A DNA stretch of 64,000 nucleotides from Neelides folsomi (Eukaryota > Arthropoda > Collembola > Neelipleona > Neelidae): assembly GCA_034687125.1 (NCBI GenBank), contig JAQGBZ010000245.1, positions 1 through 64,000 of the forward strand, read 5' to 3'. The notes below the pieces were generated by a model that was not told the origin of the DNA, ran no database searches, and saw only the letters and a list, made by a program, of their open reading frames with translations. Numbering within the stretch: position 1 is the first letter of the stretch; each line of letters opens with the position of its first letter. Positions 1-12,161 of this stretch are shown one piece after another. The translations under genes and the position numbers were made by a program.

Positions 1-116
1 CGATAAAACAATACGGTTATTAGGTTAAACTTTCCTTAAAGTTGTGCACCAAGTTTAGCTGATATTAATTTTATAAAAATGAACGAGTTTAGTATTTAGT
101 CAATAGAGGGATTGAA

Positions 117-360
117 ATGTCATTCAACTCGTCTTTCAAAGACGTTTAAACCCTGAAAATTTCCAATCAAGGAATCGGCTAGATCTTGCGATTTAAAATA
201 TTACTATTTGTATTTCTATAAAGCGCCATGTTAAGTTTTTTTAAATTTTTAAATGGAACCCACAACAATTTGAACATGATTGACATGTCATTCAACTCGA
301 CTTTCAAAGACGTTTAAACTCTGAAAATTTCAAATCAAGGAATCGGCTAGATCTTGCGAT
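117..360. repeat. Direct repeat pair, about 75 bp each
   Basis: Two near-identical copies lie at 117-192 and 285-360, offset by 168 bp. Each runs from a TGTCATTCAACTC start to a GGCTAGATCTTGCGAT end with only a few substitutions. No coding potential is seen in either. Confidence 0.85.
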
Positions 361-362
361 GT

Positions 363-622
363 TATAGAACTAAATTTTGCATCATTCACTACTCAATGAA
401 CTAAATATTGCGACATTCGCTCCTTAATTTACTAAATAGTGCGACGCTAAACATATGTTATTGCTATATGATAAATATACGTAGTATTACATAGAACTAT
501 ATTGTGCGACATTCATTGCTGAATGAACTAATTAGTGCGATATTGGCTCCTTAACTGACTAAATAGTGCGACACTGAAAATATGTTATTGCTATATAAAA
601 TATGATAAATAAACGTATCTGG
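363..622. repeat. Tandem duplication of a ~127 bp unit
   Basis: Two head-to-tail units (about 363-489 and 490-622) share TATAGAACTA near the start and ATGTTATTGCTATAT near the end. Inside each, the short word ACTAAATAGTGCGAC and variants recur, so the unit is itself internally repetitive. Function unknown. Confidence 0.8.
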
Positions 623-646
623 GGCATTGTGAAACAATTTTATTAG

Positions 647-992
647 TATATACTAAAAGCTGCCCATGTTAGAACTCTTTACACGTTTTTGTCGTTTTTG
701 TATTTGCTGTACTACACCGTGGGCTGGGGCTCTTACTTCTGGCTCATAGAATTACCAAAACTCTTGATATTTACACAACTACGGGAAACTCTCAAGTTTT
801 TGAATGTGTTGGCACTCAAAGTGCTGGGGTTTACAAACCCATTTTTTACCAATTTAAACAAAAGCATCAACATACCAGAATTATGTAAGTTCATTTTTAT
901 CCGTAATTATTAAAATTAAAAAAACAATTATAATTTTATTAAAATTTAAACTTTTTTTGAATCAACTTCCAGTTTTTGAATTGGATGTATAA
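647..992 (+). CDS. Possible last exons of an unidentified membrane protein
   Basis: An open exon at 647-886 is bounded by an acceptor (TTTTATTAG) and a strong donor (GTAAGT at 887). It encodes about 80 residues with a strongly hydrophobic, aromatic-rich stretch (SFLYLLYYTVGWGSYFW) that reads as a transmembrane helix. A short in-phase exon at 973-992 after TTCCAG would end the protein with a TAA at 990-992. Base composition is less AT-rich than the flanks. No family was recognised and no start was found, so this could be the 3' end of a gene or a chance open stretch. Confidence 0.35.
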
Positions 993-1019
993 ATATTTGG
1001 CTGGTTGTCATTTGTAAAA

Positions 1020-1720
1020 TCTATAATTCTAGAATATTTTACCTGCCACCATTTTGTCATTCCAAGACGACAATTTGAGTCTTTTACAAACGAGTCGGTT
1101 TTTAACGCCTCAGCAAAAGACTCACAATCTGAATTGTAAAACTCTGGAATTTAAAATAACTTGCTTTTCTTTTTGTAATTTCATCTTACTTATATTAATA
1201 AATGGATGAATCCAAAGAGTCACTCAAAATCCCATTAATTTTAATTCTTTCACCATAGCTAAATTTAGATCTGAAATAGTTAACTAACTAAATATACGCA
1301 TTTATAAGCTCATTAATAAAATGTTATTTTTCGTATACTGTTAACTGTTCACTGTTCATAATATAAAATATAAATCTCATATATATATTAAAAATTGTTG
1401 TACCTTTAGGATCTTGAAAGGACCCTATCCCATATTATCTTCCAATTTCTAAAATTTGTTTGAATATCCATTTTAAATTAATTTATTACGTTTCTAACGA
1501 TAAATTAAATTATTTAGTGCTCAATAATATTTTGAATCTCTTTATGTCTTTATTCGTAAATTGCATTATTACTGAATAATTTATTAGGAATTGACATAAC
1601 CTATTACAATGCAATAAACATCTTTATACTATTAAAGGTGTATTTAAAAATATAGTTTAAATCAAGACAATATAAAATGAACATGTAACAATATAAAAAA
1701 TGAAATCATAGACATGAGAC
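1020..1720. other. Non-coding AT-rich stretch
   Basis: No convincing exon, RNA gene or repeat was seen here on either strand. Confidence 0.5.
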
Positions 1721-1734
1721 AAAATCCGCCGAAT

Positions 1735-3690
1735 TTAAATGACTAGTCGATCCAGTAGCGAGGAAGTATTTAAAAGCTTCATTTCAGTGAGTGAACGTTT
1801 ATTTTTCATAAGGCTTCTATTGTGTCGGCCAACTCCAAGAAACCAAACCAATGAAGTAACGTGAGAGCAGGCACCCATAGTCCTAGCACCAACCTTCAGA
1901 AACATTTTTATTAAATGCCTTATATTAATAATAAGAATATTATTTTATCAAATACTCAAATACCTTACAACTGCAGTAATATTCAAGAATTCCTTTGTAT
2001 CCAGCAGTTCTTGGATTGAATTTAACAAAGACTTTATGCTTCTTAGATCCGATAAATCTAGAGGAAATAATAGTAGAAATGAGGTTTTCTATTTTACGAT
2101 GCGCATAAATCTTGAGATTCTCATCTTGGGCGAGGTTCTGTTGATAATAGAAAGTTGCTTGTTTAGTCTGATAAATACCCAAAGTTAAGAGGGCCATGTC
2201 TGTTGAATTCAATAATAGAAAGTTGAGCAAGTCTTCTGATGTCGAATATCTCCATAATCTTTTGAGAAGTCGTTGATTTTCAAACAATGGTAGTAAATTG
2301 TTTACATTCGATAAACGCTGAAGAGCGACATTGGTAAATTGAGAATGTAACTCGGAATCTTGGTAAAGATCAGGACTAAATTCATTAATTAGTGAGGCAG
2401 CAATGCTGACAAATGATGTTAGTTTTCCTTTCTTCACGTAAGGTAATTGAACCACTGAATCGAGAAGAGCCCACTTTTTTAATCCTGCATTGGAAGATTC
2501 CACAACGTGACGGGACATAGTCACTTTTCTCGTATCATTAGCTTCACGGGTGGTAAATTGCTTCTGTTCTTTTGAGAGCAAATCAGGCATCATAATTTGC
2601 AATCCATATTGATGAGCAAGAGCACGAGAGTCCCGGAATCCCCGATACACGAGATTGAGGTCGTTGGGCCTTCTCCATGTCTGATATTCTTCGCATTTTT
2701 TTAAGAACTGCATTGTACATCGCCGCATCATTGTTCTTTCCGTCAGCCAACCACAATTCTGCGATGTCAATGTAGTAGCCAGAAACAATTACAAGTGGCT
2801 TTAATAAATTCCTATGTTTATATCCAGAGTAAGTTTCCTTTTGGAATTCCTGATCGGTTGACTTTTGGATGTAAATATAGGTGCCGTCAATTACCAAAAT
2901 CACGCTTTCTTCATTAGCATCAAAAAGCTTTTTTAAAAAATCGGACGTGTGATTGCTAATTATTTCTTCTCTTGTAATGTGCTGAAATCCAAGATGAAGA
3001 ATAACCGATTTTTCTTCTAATGCCCTGATGACAATTGTAATTGTTTTACTAATCGTCGATTGATGATCAATTCTGAAGAGATATGCGAGAAGTTTTTGAG
3101 ATAAATTGAGCTTTAATTTCATAAGAAATATGGCCAAGGCTTCTCTTGATGATCTTGAAATAAAATTTTTGACCATTGATTTAATACGTGCGTGTATGAT
3201 GTCAAAATTCTCCCTCGAAAGTCTGGCCAATAATTTAAAATCATCGTTTAATTTTCCTTTATGGCTGAAATCAAATCCGAATTTTGATTTATCTGTCATT
3301 TGATTAAATTCATGATTTCCATAACAATTCTCCCAATAGTCGTCAATTTCTATTTGTGATGTCAAAGGAAATCCCTCAGATTTAATTCTCCTTGCAAAAT
3401 CCAAAACAATGCTTTGATTCACTGCTGTTTTTATTGAGCCCAAGTTGACCAAATCGGACGAATCAACATTGTTTCATCCCGAATTTTATTTTTAAACGGC
3501 GGATAAAATTTCTTCAATCCCTTCATTTGAGCCTGAAGAAACAAATAGTTTTATATGGCCGCACATTAATGATATAAATTTAATATTTTACTTGCATCTT
3601 TGACATTTTCAGACATACAAATTGAGTATTTTAAAACGAGTTCCTCTTTGTTCCTATAAGGTGGTTCATTTTTGGCACTAAAACACATTA
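1735..3690 (-). pseudogene. Disrupted DDE transposase with SWIM-like C-terminus (ISL2EU/Harbinger-type)
   Basis: A transposase relic reads from about 3688 down to a stop at 1735. The N-terminal part has a predicted helix-turn-helix stretch (KLLAYLFRIDHQSTISK). The DDE_Tnp_4 core follows: first Asp in VIDGTYIYIQ, second in LADGKNNDA, and a late Glu in VVESSNAGLKKW. The reading frame shifts near 2695-2710, and again near 3460, so no full protein is made. A GTATTT donor after 1964 and an acceptor before 1893 splice in phase to a last exon (1735-1893), which gives CSCKVGARTMGACSH, a CxC-x(9)-CxH SWIM-type zinc motif followed by LVWFLG. That ending is typical of ISL2EU-type transposases. Terminal repeats were not identified. 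Confidence 0.7.
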
Positions 3691-3766
3691 TTTGACTCCT
3701 CGTGCTATTTAAACCTAATAAATGCGAAAACTTTAAAATATTCATTTGAGTTTATCTTTGATTTAA

Positions 3767-3985
3767 CTAATTAAATAAGTCATTTTGTACCAACTGTAAA
3801 ACAGGAGCATCTTCGTCTACATTAATTGAAACTTCCTTTGAATTAAACAAAAATTCTCCACCAAACTTCAATAATTTACAGACGGGGAAGGAATTGAATC
3901 TCCTGTGACGTAATGACTTTCTTTCATCACTCCATCGCTCATTGGCCATCTTTGAACAAAAACTTCTGGACCGCCATACCTTCAA
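3767..3985 (-). other. Short open frame of unknown meaning upstream of the transposase relic
   Basis: A 72-codon open frame, rich in Arg, Ser and Lys in its first half and acidic in its second, lies about 80 bp upstream of the DDE transposase relic on the same strand. It may be a degraded N-terminal exon of that element. No domain is recognisable. Confidence 0.2.
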
Positions 3986-4337
3986 AATTAAATCATTCCT
4001 TTTATTTCTTAACTTATTTATTCAATTTTTGTTGATTCAATTCTCACTAATGGCTATCAATAAAAAACCAATCTTTGAGTTTTCTGGCAAAAGTTGATTT
4101 CCATTAAACTCTCCCGCATTTGCCTGCATTTGTTTGTAGAAAATATGTTAGATTGAGATTAGCCAAAGCATTCAACCAATTTAAATTGGATAAATGAGTT
4201 AAAATAAAATTATAAAAAAATTATTCTTCAACTAGTTAGTATTTAGATTTAATTTCACAAATTGAAAAGTGTTTAATACGTAAATCCATAAAATTTCAAT
4301 TGAATTCAATGACAACTTTTAAATCCTTAAAATATTA

Positions 4338-5642
4338 ATTAGAAAATTTGAGATTTCACACCGGAACTTATTATTTACACCATGCGTGTATGTAACAAAC
4401 TTAAAGTAATAATTAAAAGTGAATTAATATTTAGTGCTTCCTCCCTTGGCTCTTATTACTGCCTCAATTCTACGGGGCATTGACTCCACAAGTTTCCTGG
4501 TCGTGTCTTCGTTCATTGATGACCATTTCTCCTGTAAAATTTGAAGTAAATCGACTTTATTTGTTGGTTTACGATCCTTCAGTTGATACTCAATTTGGGC
4601 CCATAAATGTTTAATTGGGTTGAGGTCTGGAGATTGAGCAGGCCAGGGGAGTACGTTGATTTTGTTTTTCAGGAACCTTTGAGTCACAATTTTAGCAGTG
4701 TGCTTGAGATCATTATCTTGTTGAAAGATAAACTTTCTTCGAAGTCCAGTCATTCATGCAGACAGATTCAAATTTTTTGAAGAATGTCAAGATACCCTTC
4801 CTTCGATCACTTGAAGTGTCCCAACTCCATTATATCCCATCAAATCATGATGGAACCTTAAAATAAACACATGAGTAAAAATGTGTTCTCATTAGAAAGT
4901 TTGACTATATGATGACCTCCTCCGTGTTTAAAGGTTGGTCGTAAGTTTTCTGGTTTAAGAGCTTTTCCGGCTTCTCTTCTGACACGTTGTCTTTCTCCGT
5001 GTCCAAAAAACGGACTGTGGATTCGTCGGACCATAAGACGTTTTTCCAATCTTCAATAGTCCACATCTGATGTTTCTTTGCCCAGTCTAAATGCTTCTTC
5101 ATATTCACCTTATATCCATGGCTTTTTTAAAGCAAATCGCAAATACAATTTTGCTTTCACGAGCTTCTTCCTCATTCTCCGACTTGAAATTTGAACATTG
5201 AATTCAATTTGTATTTCTGCTGCAATTTGAGAAGCTGTATAAAAAGGACTATTCAGAACTTTTCTTCTTATGACACGGTTAATCCTTGGCGAAGTAAAAC
5301 TTTTCTTTCCCTTCCTTTAACGCTTGCAATTAAACCTGTCTTTTTGTACTTTTGTACAATCTTAGCAATGGTAGGTTTTTTTAAAATTACTATTTTAGTG
5401 TAACTTTGACCTCTATCACTTAACTTAATTATGAGTTTTCTAATATCAATCGAAACTTCTTTACCTAAATGCATTTTACCGCCTTTATAAGAAACAACAT
5501 TTAAATTTTGCTTGACATAAATTATTGTCATACATGTATTATGCATGAATTATGTTAATAATGGCATAATTTATAGTGATGTACTACATTTTGTTAAAGG
5601 TGGAAATGAAAAGTTCCGGGCAAGAATCTCAAATTCCCCGAT
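4338..5642 (-). mobile_element. Decayed Tc1-like element with terminal inverted repeats
   Basis: The element is about 1.3 kb. Imperfect inverted repeats at 4345-4381 and 5599-5635 share AATTTGAGATT, CCGGAACTT and CCACC-type ends; extending outward reaches a TA on each side (4336-4337 and 5643-5644), the target of Tc1/mariner insertion. The transposase is in at least three frames: an N-terminal helix-turn-helix part (5268-5546), the first catalytic Asp in LWSDES (4905-5108), and the C-terminal part (4424-4753) with the second Asp in QQDNDLKHTAK. The third catalytic position, normally Glu in NPIEHLW, reads NPIKHLW, so the active site is also lost. Confidence 0.85.
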
Positions 5643-5644
5643 TA

Positions 5645-7060
5645 CCATTTTATATTATCAAATTTTGAAATCGAAATGAGCTGAAATTTTAATGATTTAT
5701 ATATTACATATAATTAAGTAGATAGATAAAAATTTAAAGATTTAATTCAAATAATTAAAAAGTTATCTTAAAGCATAATCGTTCATCAATAGAAATATTT
5801 TGGCATAAATATTTGAAAAAATGCCATATTTTAATAAAAATCAAGTAATGAATTTTAAAACTAATTAAAGCTTCATAGTATTGAAATACTGAAGGATAAG
5901 AGATGTTTGGTTGCCATCGGGGCATGTGCACCCCAGGAAAAAGTGCGGTCAAAGTAAGTGTGGGCGAGAGGTATAAAAACTACTCTATAAAAACTTATGT
6001 AAAGAGCCTTTCGAGCTCGAGGGTCTCCTTTGACTTTATTCACCCATCCATTCTTTCACTTTATTTAAACCCGCCTCTACATTTTTGCTTCCTTGACCAG
6101 GAGATTGATTTCGATTTACCTAGGAAAGGAGAGGTTCGGTTAAGTTAAATATTGCGCTCCTAATTACTACATTTTGTTTTGTTCATACATGTTTTGTTGG
6201 ATATTTGAATGTACATTCATAATAATAATCAATGTTTTTAATGAATTTTATATGATATAAATAGTTATTAATTTAGATTGTATTAGAATTTATTTATTAT
6301 TATTGACACTGTGACAGGAGAAGCAAAGCCAATTTAGCTCCATAACATCCAAGCCATACAGAGTACTTATGAAACTGTCTTAACGCCGTTCAACCAGAAA
6401 CATCATTTGCCCCTAGCTTTAAAGATTCAATGATTAATAATCAAATGATTAATTTATGAAAAGTTAGTCAGCAAATATCGATTCAATATAAACATTTAAT
6501 TTTTTATAAAGTTCAACTCTTTATAAAATAGGTATGGCAAGATATGGCAATTTTAAATTACTTATCATCAATCTGTATCAATAAGAATAAAATTATTTTG
6601 AGCAACAGAGGATACATGAATGTTAAGTTATAATCAATTTGTCGATATAATTATTAAACGAATAGTCTACCATAAAATATTCTAGCAGTGTAGAAATTAA
6701 TTAAAAGTGGTTTAATGTTTGCTTAAAAATACAGAAAACTTACTAACGAAAATGTACATTAATCAAAGTTTTAATTGCCTTTTCTAACTTGCATTTTATT
6801 TAACATTTAATTTATTTAAAAAAGTAATGAAATGACAATATTGAAAAATTTAAAAACGAATGGAATCAAAATTTTGCTGGTCTTATTATTGGTATATTGG
6901 TTCTTTAATCCAATTAATTTAATAATAGAAATTTAAAAAAGAATTAGAAATTTTTAAAAATATTTTTTGGGATAAGAATTTGTTCATTTGTTAATTATTT
7001 ATTTTCTTAGTTTTTAATCAAAATAATATCATTAGATCATTTTTTAAATTTGCAAAAAAT
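5645..7060. other. Intergenic region before the receptor cluster
   Basis: Mostly AT-rich non-coding DNA. The stretch 5895-6150 is less AT-rich and holds an 81-codon open frame after a TATAAAA box, but the frame has no recognisable domain and no supporting splice sites. Confidence 0.4.
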
Positions 7061-7064
7061 TATA

Positions 7065-8635
7065 ATGACTTTAAATTCTTTAAAAATACCAATTTTTATT
7101 GGCTTCCTAATTGGGATTTTCCCAACCCCAAATGGACTTATAATTAAGCATTACAAATTGTTTAATTTATTTCAATTCTTATTAATTATTTTTATCATTC
7201 CAATTGTTGTTATTGTATTTGCATCAATAATTGAATTCATTTTAGTAAAGGAAGGAGCCAACAAAGTCCAAAGATATATATTCAGTATATTTTTCGTAAC
7301 GCACATATGTACCTATTTATTAATCCAACTTAATTTAATGTACAAAAGCAAAGACATTTTAAATTTCATGACAAATTTAAAATTATTTTCATCGGACTTT
7401 AAAAAACAATTTAAAGTCTCAATATTGCAAAAAATTACGGAATTTATAATTTTTATTACGACCTTCGTCGAATTTATATCTACGATATTAATAATTTACG
7501 GCGGAGTTAAAGACAATGTGAAAAACAAACAATTTTTATCAAATTTTGGAATTATTCCAACAATGATTTTGTCCATGCCTGGTTTTTTATTTGTAAATAA
7601 CAAATACATTATATATAGTTTAATAATTTACCCAATTCGTTTCCTAATTGAATCTTTTGAAGAAATTTCAATAAATTTCAATGAATTTCTCATTAATAAT
7701 TCTAACATTAAGTTGAAGAAAAATTATAACGGAGTTTCTAAAAAAAGTTATAATGAGAGAAATGGATCCTTTAAGATTAAGTTATTCGCCCAAGAAACAA
7801 GAATAAATATAGAAATGGAACAAATAGATCAAAATATTCCTGACAAAGTTGATTACAATTTGGAAGCGGAACTTTTGAAATTTAAACAATTAAAAATATT
7901 TTTTAAACATTATGGTCAAATTTTGGGTTTTTCTGTTCTTATAAATGTGTTTTGTGGATTTTTTGCTTTGGTTGATTTATTGAATTTTTTGACTGGCCCA
8001 AAAGAATTTTCAGTCAAAGATTTTAACAATTGGGAACATATTTTTGTTATGGCAACTAGAAGTTTATTTCTTGTTAAAACCATTATTTTAATTGTTTCAA
8101 TTTTCGAAATTGGAGAATCTGTCAAAACAACGGTAAATAAATTACTCAATTATTTTTATTAATTAAGTTTAAGTTTAATTTAATGAAGACTAATGCAATT
8201 ACTAAATATCAATTAAACATTCAATATTTATGCAATTGATTATTGACAATGATTAACTCTAATCCTTTTTACTTTTTAGATTGAAAGTTGGAAAGAGAAA
8301 TTTTCTAATTTTCACCATGACTATACTTTGCTCTCCAATTTTAAAAACAAAGAAAGAATTGATGACATTTTGGGACACATGAAAACTTTGAATTTTAATC
8401 TTTCCGGTGGAGGTTTCTTTATCATTAGCAGGAGTTCTTATTTAGGGGTGAGTAATTTATACATCAATTATTAAAAATCATTAAATCAATCTAATTCAGC
8501 ATGTGAAAAAGGTGCAAATGTTTAAATATAATAATTATATTCCAAAACTTAATTAATTTTAAAATATTATTGTTTTTATAGATTATATCAACTTTTATGT
8601 CGTATATGATTATTCTTTTTCAACTTCAATATTAA
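7065..8635 (+). CDS. Gustatory receptor-like 7TM protein, copy 1
   Basis: Three exons (7065-8132, 8280-8447, 8582-8635) splice in phase 0 to a 429-residue protein. The start is set by the MTL start shared with the two downstream paralogues. The protein is a run of hydrophobic segments with a variable charged loop in the middle. It ends with the invertebrate GR signature: exon 2 closes with GGGFFIISRSSYLG and exon 3 encodes IISTFMSYMIILFQLQY, the family's last transmembrane helix (usual motif TY..hhhhQF, here SY...FQL). GRs are ligand-gated cation channels of chemosensory neurons with seven transmembrane helices. Length and C-terminal exon structure match the family. Ligand unknown. Confidence 0.88.
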
Positions 8636-8639
8636 TTTA

Positions 8640-9630
8640 ATAGAAAATCAATGGAATCTTAGCTAAATTATTATTAATCAATTAATCATTATCGGGGCGA
8701 GTTTTACATTTTACTTGCGAGGCATGTAAACTCTAGAGTTCACATAATGCCATGCCTTTACATGTTTCTATCTTGATACTTTTTTCAAATTATTTCATTA
8801 TTATTATTTTATGCTCATCATTGGAATTGTTTAATTGCCCTTCTTTCTTTTCTCACAGGGGATATGAAATATGTATAAACCAAAGCGTAATCCTCTTAAT
8901 GTTAGTAAAAAAAACTTCACAGCGATTATTATTATTAAAAACAAGAACCTATCATTTCTAATTTCATTCATTCTTTTCCATAAAATGAAAATTTTATATA
9001 AAAAGTATTGATTTTTTAAACACCAAATTTATTCTTGAGAATTTAAATTGACTTTAATAATTACGCTGAAATTGTATAAATAAAATAATGATGTTTTTCA
9101 TTCTCATTTATACGATTATACTCGTGAATTAAAATATGATTGCCGTGATGTGAGTTGTAGATGTTAGTCGGAAATCCAGGCCGAGAAAGCAAAAGTTAGA
9201 CAATTATCCTAATTATAGTATAATTATAATATTAAGATACTAGATAACGTTGAAATATTAATAATATTTGAGAAAAACAAAAGATTTCAAACATAGGGTT
9301 AATCTCGGAAATAAGAGAATTGATAATTCCATTAAGATCAATTATTAGCAAATAGAAATTGAATTTGGAATATAATTAATACAAATAAATATAATTATAG
9401 ATAGAATTTAGATAGCTTAGGATTTGGACATAATTCAATTTAAATTAATAAGATAATTCATCGAGAACAATATTGTTCAATTATATTTTATAATGAATTT
9501 CGATGAGTATTTCAGTCATTTATCATATGACAAATTTTAAATTTCCATTTTAATAAGTTAAAAAAAGAATTTTATTTAAAAATTAGAATAATATAATTTA
9601 ATGGAATAAATATTTACATATTGCTTAATT
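8640..9630. other. Spacer between receptor copies 1 and 2
   Basis: No gene was seen. A 69-codon open frame at 8752-8961 is probably chance; it lacks similarity to the neighbouring receptors. Confidence 0.5.
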
Positions 9631-9636
9631 ATAAAA

Positions 9637-11181
9637 ATGACGTTAAATCGGACAAAACTGCCAATTTTTATAGGTTTTTTAATTTTAATTTTTCCCACCC
9701 CAAACGGTCGAATTATTAAGAATTATGAATTATTTAATTTATTTCAATTTGTATTGTTAATCATTAGCATTATAATCATAACAATTGTGTATGTATCCAC
9801 CTTTGAATTCCATTTAAAAAGAGAAGGAGTAAATAAAATCCAAAGTTTCATTATAAATTGTTTCGTCATTATGCATGTCACAATATTTTTATTAATCCAA
9901 GTTAATTTGATTCACAAAAGTAAAGATATTTTAAAATTTATATCTTCAATAAAAACATTTTCATCGAATTTCAAAGAAAAAATTAAAGTTTCCCTTTTGC
10001 AAAAAATTGCAGAATTTACTATTTTTATAGCTACAATTATTGAATTTGTTGGTTCAATTTTCTTCATTTACGTTGGAATTGAAGATAACGTGAAAAATGA
10101 ACAATTTTTATCAAAGTTTGGGATTATTCCAACAATGATTTTCACTTCGCCATGTTTCGTTCTCGTAAATAATAAATACATTGTTTATAGCTTAACAATT
10201 TATCCAATCCATTTTCTTATTGGATCATTTCAAGAAATTTCAAATAATTTGTTTCAATTTCTCTCAAGTAATTCAAATTCAATTGAGAAAGAAAATTATA
10301 ATTTTTCAAAAAGACAATTAAAAAACACATGGTTTTCACAAAATACTCGAATAGAAAATGACATCGATGAAATAATTTTTGATAATGTTGATTATGACAT
10401 TGAAATAGAAATTTGGAAACTGAAACAATTAAAATTGTATTTTAAACAATACGATCAAATCTTTGGTTTATCTGTGTTCTTAAATGTATTTTGTGGAATT
10501 ATCACGTTCCTGGATTTATTGAATTTCTTAACAGCACCAAGGGAATTCCCAAAAATATACATTAACAATTATGAACATTTTTTTCTTATAGCAACACGGA
10601 TTTTATTTATTATCGAAAGCATCATTTTAATTATTTCAATTTTTGAACTTGGAGAATCCGTCAACGTTACTGTAATAGACATTTCCATTAAAAGTTGAAT
10701 CCGCATATTATTTACATTAATGATAATTTGTAATAATTAATTGATTGTATGGACATTTAAATATTTTCTAAATAAAATTATAATTTTTAGATTGAAAATT
10801 GGAAGGAGAAATTTTCCAATTTTCACCACGACTATACTCTGCGCTCAAATTTTACAAACAAAGAAAGAATCGATGACATTTTAGGCCACGTGCTAACATT
10901 TGATTTCAAACTTTCCGGTGGACGTTTCTTTATAATAAACAGGAGTTCATATTTAGGGGTAATTTTTATAATTCATTAATTGAATATTTTATTAATTTTT
11001 ATATTACGGAAACATGTACAACTAACTATAATTAATTATATAACTAATTATACTTTGCCTAGGATCTGTATTATAAGGTATATAAAATGCTTTTTATTAA
11101 TTAATTTCATTATTTACATTTTTATAGATTGCTTCAACATTGATGTCATATATGATTATTCTTTTTCAACTTCAATATTAA
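9637..11181 (+). CDS. Gustatory receptor-like 7TM protein, copy 2
   Basis: Exons 9637-10671, 10791-10958 and 11128-11181 give 418 residues. Intron positions and phases are the same as in copies 1 and 3 (introns of 119 and 169 bp). The start MTLNRTKLPIFIGF, the FPTPNGRIIKNY motif and the end IASTLMSYMIILFQLQY are shared with the paralogues. The central loop (about residues 215-255) differs most in sequence and length, as expected of a diverging chemoreceptor family. The copies clearly arose by tandem duplication. No disabling change was seen. Confidence 0.88.
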
Positions 11182-11189
11182 CTAAAAGA

Positions 11190-12155
11190 ACCCAATTTGC
11201 TTGTAATTAATAAATAGATCGCTAGACCTAAAATTTAACTTTCTTATTGCATCTTACAAAATAAATCTCACTCGGGGCTCGGGTTAATTCTTGTCATTTA
11301 ATGGCTTAATAAAAAGGTATTTACATAACCACAACATTCAAAGTTGATTGATAGATTGTATTGACATAAAGTAGATTGATAGATTGTATGAACTCTGATC
11401 TAAATACATTATTGTTGTTCATTATAGCGAACTTCAAAAGGTGTAGCTATGAATGATAAAGTTAAATGTTAACGAGGAAAACGAAGAATATAAAAGTTTC
11501 TTTGTTTAGATATTTCGCTTAACTATGGTTAAAATTCTACTTGGGCTTGGAATATTCCAATTAAATAAATTGACAGAAGTATTAATAAGTGAAAATAAAT
11601 AATAATTAATTAAAAAGCTTAAATATTAGCTTAGTAAAAACGAACCATAATTTATTTTCTACATTCCTCATGTCAAATATCGATTTAAAGTTTTCATCCA
11701 TCTTAATGTTACGATTAGTGGACAAAAGAATGTTTATAATGAACATCGTCATTTTAGGAAATTGCCTCGAAATTAATAAAATTTGTCTCTTATTTGCACT
11801 TGTGCCTATTACCATTATTACCATTCGTGTATTCTATGTATGTATCAAATCGAAACATCAAATTTTTAATTATATTTTTGTAATTCCGTCTTTGTTTTTT
11901 AAACAATTAATTAATATCTATTTGAGTTAGTAATTTAATAAGTTTTATGTTAATATTAATTTTAAAACTTATATAAGCAATCTGAAGTGTCGAATGTTAA
12001 TTATTCAATTCAAATACTCAACTTATTATTTGTTGAATAAAAATTAATATTTGAAAGACGCTTTTTTAATTATGATAAATTATTTATATTATAAAATAAA
12101 AAAACTACTATTTAAATTATAAATTTAATTTAATGTAAGTAAAAATTCTAATATA
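11190..12155. other. Spacer between receptor copies 2 and 3
   Basis: Open frames at 11606-11824 (-) and 11670-11930 (+) overlap on opposite strands. The plus one contains hydrophobic stretches but no receptor motif. I see nothing firmly supported. Confidence 0.4.
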
Positions 12156-12161
12156 TCAAAC

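Noticed and set aside
5903-6148. 81-codon frame with an upstream TATAAAA
   Set aside because: No domain, no splice sites, no conservation evidence; composition alone is not enough.
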